A stretch of 64,000 bases of DNA. Origin: Sedimentisphaerales bacterium (GTDB lineage Bacteria > Planctomycetota > Phycisphaerae > Sedimentisphaerales > Anaerobacaceae). The stretch covers positions 1 through 64,000 of the forward strand of contig JAFGCD010000017.1 of NCBI GenBank assembly GCA_016932835.1. The letters run 5' to 3'. Every line of letters begins with the position of its first letter. Position 1 is the first letter of the stretch. A program made the translations under genes and the position numbers. Shown here piece by piece: positions 47,362 to 57,494 of this stretch. A model generated the notes under the pieces. That model had not been told where the DNA came from and did no database searches. It saw nothing but the letters and a program-made list of their open reading frames with translations.

Positions 47362-48264
47362 TTACCTGGGGTCTTTTTTCTCAGGTTCGCGGACTCGGCC
47401 TGTCATGGGAACAAAGCGGACGGGCATTACTTTCTTTCTTGTAATGGTTCCGGTCTTGTCCTTTGTGAGGAGTTCGAGGTACTCATATCCAAGTTTTCCG
47501 GTGAGGGGCAGTATCATTTTTCCTCCGGGCTTTAGCTGGTCGAGCAAGGGCGCGGGGACTCGGCCTGCGGCGGCGGTTCCAATTACTGCGTCGAACGGGG
47601 CCTTTTCAGGCCATCCGAAATAACCGTCGCCCGCTTTGACGAACACGTTTCTGTAACCGAGCTTTTTTAGCTGTTTGGCGGCTGATTCTGCCAGTTCGGG
47701 TACTATCTCTATGGTATAAACCTCGCGTGCAATTTCTGCGCAGACTGCGGCCTGGTAGCCTGAGCCGGTTCCTATCTCGAGTACGGTGTCATTCGGGTCG
47801 AGGGCGAGGGCCTCTGTCATGAAGGCGACGATATATGGCTGGCTTATGGTCTGGCCTTGGCCGATGGGACGGGGCTGGTCTGTGTAGGCATAGGATTGTT
47901 GGCTTTTCGGAATAAGGGCGTGTCGCGGGACGATCCGCATTGCTTTGAGGACGTTCGGGTCTTTTACGCGACGAGCCTGAATCTGGGCGGCGACCATTTT
48001 TTGTCTCTCTCCGATGCGTTCTTCGAAGGCCGGATGCTTATGATCCGGGCGAAGGGGCCCGGGATCGTTTGGTTCTTCAGGGGTCCGACCGTCCTGCCCG
48101 GAGCGGCTGTCGGATGATTTGTCGGAGGCGGAAGCGGCAGCGGCGCCGCCGGAGTCCTGACAGCCGACAAGGGCTGCGACAACTGCAATCAGCACTGCGA
48201 ATGAGGCGAGGCATACGAGCAAAGAGGATTTTTTTCCGGGCTTTTTTCGATGTTTTGCGTACAT
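47362..48264 (-). CDS. pcm: Protein-L-isoaspartate O-methyltransferase with lipoprotein-type signal peptide
   Basis: MVAAQIQARRVKDPNVLKAMRIVPRHALIP...GQTISQPYIVAFMTEAL...VLEIGTGSGYQAAVCAEI; N-term LASFAVLIAVVAALVGC lipobox. Confidence 0.9.
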   Translation of the reverse strand: MYAKHRKKPGKKSSLLVCLASFAVLIAVVAALVGCQDSGGAAAASASDKSSDSRSGQDGRTPEEPNDPGPLRPDHKHPAFEERIGERQKMVAAQIQARRVKDPNVLKAMRIVPRHALIPKSQQSYAYTDQPRPIGQGQTISQPYIVAFMTEALALDPNDTVLEIGTGSGYQAAVCAEIAREVYTIEIVPELAESAAKQLKKLGYRNVFVKAGDGYFGWPEKAPFDAVIGTAAAGRVPAPLLDQLKPGGKMILPLTGKLGYEYLELLTKDKTGTITRKKVMPVRFVPMTGRVREPEKKDPR

Positions 48265-48443
48265 CGTATCGACCCCCTTTCTGTGTTATCCGGCACGGCA
48301 CCGCTCGACTGTTATCGCATCATTATAACATACGCGCGGCAAAAAATGCGTGAAGATTCAGAACGAAGTTATTATTATCAGTCGGCCGGACATTCGCCGT
48401 CTGTGGAATCGTCGGGACAAACGAATTTAGTGGAGATTTTAAG

Positions 48444-49154
48444 ATGCATGCCAGAGTTCTCGCAAAAATCGTTGTTTTTACAGTGGTTGGCCTTTTTGTT
48501 TCAGTATTCGTCGGTTCCTGCAAGTCGCAGGGCAATCAATTAAATCCGGGGCGTTACGAGATGTGGTGTTTCGATAAGGACAAGGGGGGGGCTGTGCCGA
48601 AGGGCTGGGTAGTAAGCGAGACTTCCGGGCGGGGCAAGAAGGCGAGGTGGCAGGTGGTTTCCGATCGGACGGCGCCGAGCGGGGGCAAGGTAGTTGCGAT
48701 TACGGCTAACGAAAATTCGGGGCATACTTACAACCTTCTAACGGCTGAGGGCACGAAGTATAAAGACCTCGAAATCCGGGTTATGGTCAAGGCTGTCGCC
48801 GGGAAAGAAGACCAGGGTGGAGGGCCCATCTGGCGAGCGAAGGACAGCGAGAATTACTATATAGCCCGCTGGAATCCGCTGGAAGACAATTTTCGGGTCT
48901 ATTTCGTCAAGGAAGGCAAGCGGCAGCAGTTGGGCTCTGCGGATGTCAAGACGGACCGGTCGGGGTGGCATGAAATCAGCATTACGCACAGGGATACGAG
49001 GATCGTCGCTTCGCTGGACGGCAGTGAGCTGATCGAAGTGGAAGATTCGACGTTCAGCGAAGGCGGCCAGGTGGGCCTGTGGGTAAAGGCCGACGGGGAA
49101 ACAGCATTCGATACGGTCTCGGTGGTGAAGCTTTTCGGTTTTGGCTCGCCCTGA
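48444..49154 (+). CDS. Lipoprotein with DUF1080/LamG-like fold (hypothetical)
   Basis: Lipobox FVSVFVGSC; beta-rich GPIWRAKDSENYYIARWNPLEDNFRVYFV...GQVGLWVKADGETAFDTVSV. Confidence 0.65.
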   Translation: MHARVLAKIVVFTVVGLFVSVFVGSCKSQGNQLNPGRYEMWCFDKDKGGAVPKGWVVSETSGRGKKARWQVVSDRTAPSGGKVVAITANENSGHTYNLLTAEGTKYKDLEIRVMVKAVAGKEDQGGGPIWRAKDSENYYIARWNPLEDNFRVYFVKEGKRQQLGSADVKTDRSGWHEISITHRDTRIVASLDGSELIEVEDSTFSEGGQVGLWVKADGETAFDTVSVVKLFGFGSP

Positions 49155-49290
49155 GGGCTTTCGAATCGGTCCTGATTAAGGGCTGTTTTTAGGTGTTCGA
49201 GGGTTGTTTTGTCCCGGCGGCGACTGAAATTTTGGGAAAAAACCGCTTGCAAGCCGAAAGTGAATGTATATACTACGAAATGTTGTAACT

Positions 49291-49362
49291 GCGGGCGTAG
49301 CTCAGCGGTAGAGCGTCACGTTGCCAACGTGAATGTCGTGAGTTCAAATCTCATCGCCCGCT
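49291..49362 (+). tRNA. tRNA-Gly(GCC)
   Basis: GCGGGCG/CGCCCGC acceptor, anticodon loop TTGCCAA, GTTCAAATC T-loop. Confidence 0.95.
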
Positions 49363-49600
49363 TTCAGGACTTTTTCCCATGGATGGGCAGCAGTGGGCGA
49401 GTTTGCCCTGCGAACCCATATAGTATCGGTAAGGTACCGGCTAGGCTTAGTTTGGCGTTGGTTTCCGATATGTTCGAGGCTTATCTCAGTAGGCCGACAC
49501 TTACGAAAACTCAGGCTAAGGGATTTATGGTTCCCTGACGCCTTTTTTGTTTGCTGTAAGAAAGCATTGCAAAGAGAACCATTTTTTGGAGCACCACAAG

Positions 49601-51106
49601 ATGGGTGAAGAAGACACGAAGGTCAACGAGGCTGGAACCGAAACGGCGGCAGAAGAGCAGGAATCCTCCACGTCCAAAAATACTGTGACAATCGAGGACG
49701 CCGGCCCTTGCAAGAAGCGGGTTTCCATAGAGATACCGGAAGAGACCATCAGGCAGGCTACGGACGAGCAGTACAAAGAGCTCGGCAGAGAGGCGATTCT
49801 TCCCGGCTTTCGCAAGGGGCGTGCGCCTCGGCGTCTTTTGGAGAAACGTTTCGGGAAAGAGACTTCGGAGCAAATCAAGCTCAAGCTGCTGGCCGAGGCG
49901 AGCGAGGCGGCGACGAAGGATCTGCAGATCATAGGCGATCCGGACATTAAGCACGAAGAGATCGAGATTCCGGGCGAAGGGCCGATGAAATTCGATTTCG
50001 AGGTCGAGGTTCGTCCGGAATTCGAGCTGCCTGTGCTGGAGGGCATCCCTGTCACGAGGACGAAACTGGAAGTCGCCGAGGCTCAAATCGACAGAGAGAT
50101 CGAACAGATGCGGAGACTGGCGGGGATGTGGACGCCTCGTGATAAGGGCGGCGTCGAGTCGGGCGACCAGGTTATCGCGGAGGTATCTATCAAGGCCGAG
50201 GACGCCGAGGAAGAAGACAAGCTCGGCGAGACACAGATATTCGTCAGGGCTAACGGTTTTGTCGGGGCTATTCCGGTCGAGAAGCTGGATAAGCTTCTGG
50301 CGGGCGCCAAGGCCGGTGACAAGAAGGAAACGAGCGTCGAAGTTCCCAAGACGTATGTCAAAGAGGAGTATCGCGGCAAGAAGGTCGATATCAGTATCGA
50401 GATAAAGGATATCAAGTGGCTCAAGCCGGCGGAACTGGATGCTGCGTTCTTCGAGAGGGCCGGGGTTGAGAACGAGGAGGAGCTTCGAGAGCGGACCGAG
50501 GACGGGCTGCAAAGCCGGCTGGAACAACAATCCCGCACTGAGATGACCGAACAGATTCACAAGTATCTGGTCGAGAATACCGAGTTCGATTTGCCGCTGG
50601 ATGTCGTTGCCGAGCAGGCCGGCTCGCTGCTTCAGAGACAATACATCAACCTTCTCTCGCGAGGGCTTACGCGTGAGCAACTTGAAGAACAAATGGAGCA
50701 GTTGCGGGCGGGCAGCGAAGAGCAGGCCAAAGAACAACTCAAGACGTTTTTCATAATGGATAAGGTCGCCGATAAGCTCGATATCGAGGTCAGCGAGGAA
50801 GAAATCAACGGGCGAATCGCTCAGTTGGCGCTTAGCCAGGGACAGCGGCCTGAAAAGATGCGTGAGGAAATGGCTCGGAACGGCTCTCTTGGGCAGTTCG
50901 GGCTGGAGGTGCGTCAGAACAAGTGCATCGCTAAGATGCTGGAATCGGCGAAGATAACGGAAGTCGAGCCGGAGAAGAAGGCCGAGAAGAGCAAAGCCAA
51001 GAAGGCGAAGAAGACTGCGAAGAAAACAGCTAAGAAAAGCGATTCGGCAGAGAAAAAACCGGCGAAAAAACGGAAAAGCACGGCCAAAAAGAAAACCGAA
51101 GAGTGA
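49601..51106 (+). CDS. tig: Trigger factor with extended Lys/Ala-rich C-terminal tail
   Basis: KKRVSIEIPEETIRQATDEQYKELGREAILPGFRKGRAPRRLLEKRFG; tail KKAEKSKAKKAKKTAKKTAKKSDSAEKKPAKKRKSTAKKKTEE. Confidence 0.93.
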   Translation: MGEEDTKVNEAGTETAAEEQESSTSKNTVTIEDAGPCKKRVSIEIPEETIRQATDEQYKELGREAILPGFRKGRAPRRLLEKRFGKETSEQIKLKLLAEASEAATKDLQIIGDPDIKHEEIEIPGEGPMKFDFEVEVRPEFELPVLEGIPVTRTKLEVAEAQIDREIEQMRRLAGMWTPRDKGGVESGDQVIAEVSIKAEDAEEEDKLGETQIFVRANGFVGAIPVEKLDKLLAGAKAGDKKETSVEVPKTYVKEEYRGKKVDISIEIKDIKWLKPAELDAAFFERAGVENEEELRERTEDGLQSRLEQQSRTEMTEQIHKYLVENTEFDLPLDVVAEQAGSLLQRQYINLLSRGLTREQLEEQMEQLRAGSEEQAKEQLKTFFIMDKVADKLDIEVSEEEINGRIAQLALSQGQRPEKMREEMARNGSLGQFGLEVRQNKCIAKMLESAKITEVEPEKKAEKSKAKKAKKTAKKTAKKSDSAEKKPAKKRKSTAKKKTEE

Positions 51107-51200
51107 AAATACCCGATAAAAAAGGCGTGTCTCACGGAATGTGGGGCCGGCATAGAAGTATCGGTTTGGCAATACGGGTTAGGTAAAAGGAAGTAAGTTA

Positions 51201-51905
51201 ATGTCTATCGAACATCCTGTCAGAAAGATCCTCGGGCCGCAGCGGCTGATTTCTTCAGATTATCGAACCGGGACAGAGGATATTCAGCCCTGCAATCAGT
51301 ACGGCACCAGCGCAGGCGGGGCTTACCAGCGTTACCGCCAGATGAGCCTTGACGATATGCTGCTTGACAATCGTATCGTTTTCCTTATCGGGGAAATATC
51401 TTATGCGCGGGCGGCGGAAGTCATAATGAAGATGCTCTACTTAGATAATCTGAAGCGGAAGAGCGAGATCAGCCTTTATATCAACAGCCCGGGGGGAAGC
51501 GTTGACGATACGATGGCGATTTACGATACTATATGTTTTCTCGGCTCGCCTGTTTCGACGTATTGCATCGGTCGCGCCCAGTCGGGCGGCGCGGTGATAC
51601 TTGCTGCGGGGACAAAGGGCAAGCGTTTCGCGCTTCCACATGCGAAGGTGATGCTTCATCAGCCCTGGGGGGGAGTAAGCGGACAGGCGGCGGACATCAA
51701 GATACAAGCCGAGGAAATCCTCAAGGCCAAGACGATGATTAATGAGATCCTGTCTAAGCATACGGGCCAGTCTGTGGAGAAGATTCAGGCCGAGACCGAA
51801 CGCGACAGATACATGACCGCCGACGAAGCCAAAGAATACGGCCTTATCGACGAAGTGCTTCACGAAGAAGAGAAAAAAGACAAAGAGACATCCAAGGACA
51901 AGTAA
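51201..51905 (+). CDS. clpP: ATP-dependent Clp protease proteolytic subunit (paralog 1)
   Basis: [56 protein letters not shown]. Confidence 0.95.
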   Translation: MSIEHPVRKILGPQRLISSDYRTGTEDIQPCNQYGTSAGGAYQRYRQMSLDDMLLDNRIVFLIGEISYARAAEVIMKMLYLDNLKRKSEISLYINSPGGSVDDTMAIYDTICFLGSPVSTYCIGRAQSGGAVILAAGTKGKRFALPHAKVMLHQPWGGVSGQAADIKIQAEEILKAKTMINEILSKHTGQSVEKIQAETERDRYMTADEAKEYGLIDEVLHEEEKKDKETSKDK

Positions 51906-51956
51906 GGAATAAGCAGCAAAACGAGACGTCCTCGACGGCAATAGGGAAAACTGAAT

Positions 51957-52595
51957 ATGAGCCTCAATCAGCATTTAGTACCGATAGTGATAGAGAAGAG
52001 CGGGCGAACGGAGCGCGCTTACGACATATATTCAAGACTGCTTAAAGACAGGATCGTTTTTCTGGGCGGTGCGGTTGACGATACGACGGCGAATCTGATC
52101 ATCGCCCAGATGCTTTTCCTCAGCAACGAGGACAGCAAGAGCGATATTCATTTCTATATCAATTCTCCGGGCGGTTCTATCACGGCCGGTCTTGCGATTT
52201 ACGATACGATGCAGTTTTTGCGTTGCGATGTTGCGACGTACTGCGTTGGACAGGCGGCGAGCATGGGCGCGGTTCTTATGGCCGGCGGCAAGGCGGGTAA
52301 GCGTTTTCTTCTGGCCAATAACAGGGTTCTTCTTCACCAGCCTTTGATTTCGGGCGAATTGATCGGGCCTGCGACAGACCTCGATATCGAGGCTCAGGAG
52401 ATACTGCGGCTGCGCGCCCGGCTGTATAATATTCTTGCCAGCCATACGGGGCAGACGGCGGAGAAGGTGGAATCGGATTGCGACCGTAATCTTTGGCTCG
52501 ACGCCGAAGAGGCTATCGAATACGGCCTGGCCGACAGGATATTACAGAAGGCGCCTGAGATTGTCAACTCAGAGAAGCAAGAGCAGGAACAATAG
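51957..52595 (+). CDS. clpP: ATP-dependent Clp protease proteolytic subunit (paralog 2)
   Basis: [56 protein letters not shown]. Confidence 0.96.
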   Translation: MSLNQHLVPIVIEKSGRTERAYDIYSRLLKDRIVFLGGAVDDTTANLIIAQMLFLSNEDSKSDIHFYINSPGGSITAGLAIYDTMQFLRCDVATYCVGQAASMGAVLMAGGKAGKRFLLANNRVLLHQPLISGELIGPATDLDIEAQEILRLRARLYNILASHTGQTAEKVESDCDRNLWLDAEEAIEYGLADRILQKAPEIVNSEKQEQEQ

Positions 52596-52623
52596 CCGAG
52601 GAAGTTCCAAGAGCCGCCCCGGC

Positions 52624-53289
52624 ATGGAAGCAACAAGAAAGAGGGGTCTTAAAGTGAAATCGCAAAGAACTACTCGCTGGGTCGTGCTGTGGACATTGTC
52701 GCTTTTTTCTATGCCTGCATTGCTTGCAGGCTGCGGAGGGTCGGATAAATGCGTTGGGTTTCAGGATGAGGTACAGGCTCTTACAGACGAGAAAGCCGAA
52801 CTCGAAAAGCAACTGGAGCAAACCGAGGCGGAGAATGCGGAACTCGAAAAGCGGATGAAGGTACTGGCCGCCCTGCCGGGAGATGTCAAAGGCGAAAGTC
52901 TGTACCGCATCGAGCAGGTCACTATCACGAGTCTGACCAATCTTTACGACAAGGATAAGGACGGCAAGAAAGAGAAGCTGATCGTCTATCTTCAGCCGCT
53001 CGACCAGGACGGCGACCTTGTGAAGGCGGCCGGGGCGGTTGACGTGGAGCTCTGGGACCTTGACAACGCCGACGGCGAGGCGAAGCTAGGGGACTGGCAG
53101 GTAACGCCGGAGGAATTGCGGAAGCTCTGGTTCTCGGCGATTATGGGGACGAATTACCGGCTGACCTTCGATGTCGGCGAGCGAGTGAAGGACGTATCCG
53201 AACCGCTTACGGTCAAGGTAGCCTTCACGGATTACCTGACGGGCAAGGTCTTCAAGGAACAAATGGTAATCGAGGCTCAGGGCGAGTAA
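52624..53289 (+). CDS. Lipoprotein with short coiled coil (hypothetical)
   Basis: Lipobox MPALLAGC; coiled coil QALTDEKAELEKQLEQTEAENAELEKRM. Confidence 0.65.
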   Translation: MEATRKRGLKVKSQRTTRWVVLWTLSLFSMPALLAGCGGSDKCVGFQDEVQALTDEKAELEKQLEQTEAENAELEKRMKVLAALPGDVKGESLYRIEQVTITSLTNLYDKDKDGKKEKLIVYLQPLDQDGDLVKAAGAVDVELWDLDNADGEAKLGDWQVTPEELRKLWFSAIMGTNYRLTFDVGERVKDVSEPLTVKVAFTDYLTGKVFKEQMVIEAQGE

Positions 53290-53377
53290 GAGTCCGGCAG
53301 CACTTCAATCACTTCAATCTTCATGCGAGCATCGAATTAGCTCTTGCGAAACCGGAGACGGTTTATAGAATGTCCGT

Positions 53378-54334
53378 ATGTCCAGATTTCGCAATAAGAT
53401 AGTATGCGGTGACTGCATCGAGGTTCTGGGGAAAGTTCGCAAGCCTTTCGCCGATTTGATCTTCGCTGATCCGCCATTCAATATCGGGTACAAGTACGAT
53501 AAGTACTACGACAAGGTCAAGAAGAAGAACTACATCGCCTGGACGAAGGCATGGATGAGCGTTTGTAAGGCTGTTCTGAAGCCGCACGGCTCTTTCTACA
53601 TCGCTATAGGCGACGACTACGCGGCGAACCTGAAGATCATAGCCGATGAACTTGGGCTTTTCATGCGCAACTGGATAATCTGGCATTACACTTTCGGCCA
53701 GCAGACCAAGACCAAATTCGCCAGAGCCCATACGCACATTTTTTACTTCGTCAAGGACGAAGACAATTTCACCTTCAACGACCATGCGGTTCGGGTTCCG
53801 TCCGATCGGCAGTTGACCTATAACGACAGGCGAGCCAATCCGAGGGGTAAGATGCCGGACGATGTCTGGGGCGAGTTCTCGCGTGTGTGCGGGACGTTCA
53901 AAGAACGGCAAGGCTGGCACCCGTGTCAGATGCCGGAAAGTCTGCTGGGCCGAATCATCGCGGTCAGCTCGAATGCCGGTGACTGCGTACTCGACCCTTT
54001 CAGCGGGTCGGGAACGACGGCGGCGGCGGCCCTGCGATTAGGCAGGAATTATGCGGGGGTCGAGATATCACAAGAATACGTCGATAAGACGTACAAGCGT
54101 CTTGAAACTCTCAGGAAGAAATCCCGCCAAGCGGCGCAGACAATGTTTCTCAGTCCTGCTGAGATCAGCGAGTTGAAGCGTCTTTTGTCTGACATGGGGA
54201 TGCCGCTTTCGGAAATCGCGAAGAGCAAGGATTTGACGGAGATATTTGCGGGGCAGCTTGCGGTGCGAATGAATAGCGATAAGCATTACAGTGCAGATGA
54301 GGTAATATCTGCTTTGGGGGTATTGACGGATTGA
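53378..54334 (+). CDS. Site-specific DNA methyltransferase (N6-adenine/N4-cytosine type), apparently orphan
   Basis: DLIFADPPFNIGY (DPPF) near N-terminus; LDPFSGSGTTAAAALRLGRNYAGVEI near C-terminus; no adjacent nuclease. Confidence 0.9.
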   Translation: MSRFRNKIVCGDCIEVLGKVRKPFADLIFADPPFNIGYKYDKYYDKVKKKNYIAWTKAWMSVCKAVLKPHGSFYIAIGDDYAANLKIIADELGLFMRNWIIWHYTFGQQTKTKFARAHTHIFYFVKDEDNFTFNDHAVRVPSDRQLTYNDRRANPRGKMPDDVWGEFSRVCGTFKERQGWHPCQMPESLLGRIIAVSSNAGDCVLDPFSGSGTTAAAALRLGRNYAGVEISQEYVDKTYKRLETLRKKSRQAAQTMFLSPAEISELKRLLSDMGMPLSEIAKSKDLTEIFAGQLAVRMNSDKHYSADEVISALGVLTD

Positions 54335-56163
54335 GACATCGCATTGGAAATCGCAGTGGTCTGTTGCGAAGGGGTCGGCTCAAGTCGGCCTTACGCCTGC
54401 CCGGTCAGGCGGTGCGCAAAGCTTTGCCTGTCAGTCCGCTTTTTGCGGTCAGCGCGGTGTTTTTGACGGTTATTCAGCCGCCCTTTAATTGGGGGTTCTT
54501 AGCGTGGGCGGCGTATGTTCCATTTGCTTTGGCGTGCTCGCCTCGGGGCAAAGCCGGGCCGCGAGCGCTTGCGGCGTACCTGGTTTCAGTGCTTTACTGG
54601 ATGGGCAATCTTTACTGGATGGTTCCCGTGACCGTCATCGGCTGGGTCGTTTTCTGCCTTTATACGGCGCTGCTCTGGCCGGTACTGGCGTTGGGGATTC
54701 GGTGGTGCAGGGGAAAAGGGATTCCGCTGTTTCTGGCGTTGCCGGTGTTTATTGTCGGTATCGAGCAAATGCAGGGACTTTTCCTTGGGGGCTTTCTATG
54801 GCGTCTTCTGGGTCACAGCCAGTACCGGAATATCACGATTATTCAGATAGCGGACATATTCGGGGCCGGCGGGGTCTCGTTCCTTGTCGGCATGGTAAAC
54901 GGGCTGATTGCGGAGCTGATACTGGGCCGACAATCCGGGCTGGCTCGCACAACGGGTGCCCTGAGCAGGAATTCTGTTCGTATTCGGCAGTTGGGCAAGG
55001 GTATCATCGTGGGCGGTGTGGTGGCAGGGGCGGTTTTTTACGGGCGGTGGCGGATTGCGCAGACGGAAGATTCGGTCAGTCCGGGGCCTGTCGTCGCCTC
55101 ATTGCAGTCGAACGTACCGCAGTCGGTCAAGAGAGAGTTCAAGCAGGAAACGAGCAGGAAGATATTCGATGACCTGATGGTCCATAGCAAGGTCGCTTCG
55201 AAGGCCGGCGCCGAGTTCATCGTCTGGCCGGAGACGATGGTTCAGGCGACTCTGAATGAGGAAGTTCTCGGTATTCTCGAGCCTTCGCATCCCTGGAAAG
55301 TGCTCGATAAGGCCCTTTCCGAGCATTCCAGGGAGGGTGCTTTTGTGCTTGTCGGCGCGTATGGAGGCGTAGCAAATGAGGCTGGCACAGATTTAGTCGA
55401 GGAGTACAATTCTGCCTTTTTGTATCAGCCGGACGGCAAGAAGTACCCGCAACACTACGATAAGATCCACCTGGTCCCGTTTGGCGAGGTGCTGCCTTTT
55501 CGCAAAAGCCTGCCCTGGCTATACAATATCCTGATGAAATTTACGCCTTATGACGGCGACTATTCGCTGGATTACGGGAGCAAGTACACAGTCTTCGAGA
55601 TGGCTGGCAAGCAGGGCCAGCCGTACAGATTTGCGGTAATAATCTGCTACGAAGACGTAGTACCCTACATCTCGCGGAATTTTGCAATCGATAAACAGGG
55701 CAACAAGCAGGTTGACTGGCTTGTTAATATAAGCAACGACGGCTGGTTCGTACGATTCGACGAGAATTCCCGGCAGGTCCATCCGAGTACCGAACTGCCT
55801 CAGCACGCAGCTATTTGTGTTTTCCGGGCGGTTGAGAACCGTCTTGGTATCGTCCGCAGCGTCAATACCGGTATAAGCTGCCTGATAGACAGCGCTGGGC
55901 GCATTGGCAACAACCATATCGCCGGAACTCTTCCGTCCAAAGCGATGTCGAGAACGGGTATGGCTGGATGGTTTGCGGACAAAATGCCGATAGATAAAAG
56001 GATAACTTTTTTCAGCAAATATGGGCAATGGCTTGATTCCTGCTGTAAAATTTGCGTATTTCTATTCGTGATAGCATCGATTCTGGCACGATTGCCGGGG
56101 ACGAGGCTATTTGGGACCGGTTTTTCAGGGAGGTCAAATGAAAGACGAGTTCACAGGGTTTAA
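54331..56163 (+). CDS. lnt: Apolipoprotein N-acyltransferase
   Basis: FIVWPETMVQATL; YDKIHLVPFGEVLPFR; RFAVIICYEDVVPYISR; NISNDGWF. Confidence 0.93.
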   Translation: MRHRIGNRSGLLRRGRLKSALRLPGQAVRKALPVSPLFAVSAVFLTVIQPPFNWGFLAWAAYVPFALACSPRGKAGPRALAAYLVSVLYWMGNLYWMVPVTVIGWVVFCLYTALLWPVLALGIRWCRGKGIPLFLALPVFIVGIEQMQGLFLGGFLWRLLGHSQYRNITIIQIADIFGAGGVSFLVGMVNGLIAELILGRQSGLARTTGALSRNSVRIRQLGKGIIVGGVVAGAVFYGRWRIAQTEDSVSPGPVVASLQSNVPQSVKREFKQETSRKIFDDLMVHSKVASKAGAEFIVWPETMVQATLNEEVLGILEPSHPWKVLDKALSEHSREGAFVLVGAYGGVANEAGTDLVEEYNSAFLYQPDGKKYPQHYDKIHLVPFGEVLPFRKSLPWLYNILMKFTPYDGDYSLDYGSKYTVFEMAGKQGQPYRFAVIICYEDVVPYISRNFAIDKQGNKQVDWLVNISNDGWFVRFDENSRQVHPSTELPQHAAICVFRAVENRLGIVRSVNTGISCLIDSAGRIGNNHIAGTLPSKAMSRTGMAGWFADKMPIDKRITFFSKYGQWLDSCCKICVFLFVIASILARLPGTRLFGTGFSGRSNERRVHRV

Positions 56164-57208
56164 GGCACATAGACACGCACAGGCCAGATATGCATGCCGG
56201 CTTCTGCTGGTCGCCCTTTTTTCGGTATTTTTCGTCGGCTGCGAGGTTCCACAGCAGCCCATGACAGCCCCCCAGGCAGAGGAGTTGCCTCCAGAGGCCG
56301 ATGTTTCAAACGACCTGACGGCACAGGCTTACCGGGTTCTCTTGTCCGGCCTTACAGACGAAAATCCGATGATTCGCGCCAACGCCATCGAGGTAGTTGC
56401 CGAGACGGGGCAGGTCAAGCTGGTTCCTAAGATTCAGCGTTTGCTTGGCGACGAGTTTGCTCCTGTGCGGTTCGCAGCGGCACTTGCTATCGGTGATTTG
56501 GAGTATTCGTTCGGGTCTAGTCTGGTTCGGCAGTTGTTCAAGGACCCGGATTCCAACGTCAAGATCGCGGCCTGCTATGCGATGGTCAGGCTTGGTTCGA
56601 AGAAATATCAGGAAGTTCTTCGTCGTGCTATTGCCAGCACGGACCAGACTGTTCGCGCTAATGCGGCGTTTCTTCTTGGCAAGAGCCACGACAAAGACGC
56701 GCTGAAGCTGCTCTATTGGGCGATGCGGGACCATGATTCACAGGATAAAGTGATCTATCAGGCTGCGGAGTCGATAGCCATGGTTGGCGACGAACGTATC
56801 TATCCGAAGCTCTGGACGATGCTTTTGAGTGTGTATGCCGACGTTCGGGTCACGGGCATCAAATGTATGGGCGCCTTGGGCACTCGTGACGCAAAGAATG
56901 CCCTTCTTTCGATGCTGGACGACAAGGTTGTCGAGGTTCGCCTGGCCGCGGCCGAGCAGCTTGGGCGATTCAACGATACGAGCGGCGAGGCGGAAGTTCT
57001 CGATGTTTTCCGCAAGAAGCTTACCGCAGGGATGGACGCTGCGGGATGCGAGCGAGTTTATGTCTTGACGGCGCTTGCAATAGGCAGGATCGGCACGCCT
57101 GAATTGACGGCATTCCTTCCTCGTCTTCTGGAAAACGAGTCCAAAGCCGTTCGGATAGCGGCTGCCAAGGCAGTATTACAGGGTAAAATACCGAATCCGA
57201 CACGTTGA
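56138..57208 (+). CDS. HEAT-repeat lipoprotein
   Basis: Lipobox ALFSVFFVGC; multiple HEAT-like repeats (DENPMIRANAIEVVAETGQ, DSNVKIAACYAMVRLG). Confidence 0.75.
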   Translation: MKDEFTGFKAHRHAQARYACRLLLVALFSVFFVGCEVPQQPMTAPQAEELPPEADVSNDLTAQAYRVLLSGLTDENPMIRANAIEVVAETGQVKLVPKIQRLLGDEFAPVRFAAALAIGDLEYSFGSSLVRQLFKDPDSNVKIAACYAMVRLGSKKYQEVLRRAIASTDQTVRANAAFLLGKSHDKDALKLLYWAMRDHDSQDKVIYQAAESIAMVGDERIYPKLWTMLLSVYADVRVTGIKCMGALGTRDAKNALLSMLDDKVVEVRLAAAEQLGRFNDTSGEAEVLDVFRKKLTAGMDAAGCERVYVLTALAIGRIGTPELTAFLPRLLENESKAVRIAAAKAVLQGKIPNPTR

Positions 57209-57494
57209 AGATGCTGAAATGCGAGCTGCGCGTTATCCGAGGAGTATTCCTCGGGCCAGTCGTGAACCTGATTTTGGGACTTTTTTGCGGAATGGCGGGT
57301 TAAAATAGCTTGACCTGTCGCCTTGAAAAGCCTAAAATTAGAGTGTATACGTGCATAGTTGGGGTTTTCGCTCCTATTATTGCTGCTTCGTGTGGCATCA
57401 GAGTTGTCGCAGCGCGGGTAGCCGCGGTCGAAAATTCTGCTGCAGAGGGGTGGGTGCACTGGAAAAGAGAAGAATTAAGTGAAAGGAGCATGCT

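Noticed and set aside
47096-47623. 175-aa + strand ORF overlapping the sRNA candidate and pcm
   Set aside because: Runs through a clear intrinsic terminator and antisense into the pcm catalytic domain; no protein features.
49511-51172. 553-aa - strand ORF antisense to tig
   Set aside because: Trigger factor motifs are unambiguous on the + strand; the antisense frame is Leu/Arg/Phe biased as expected for a shadow.
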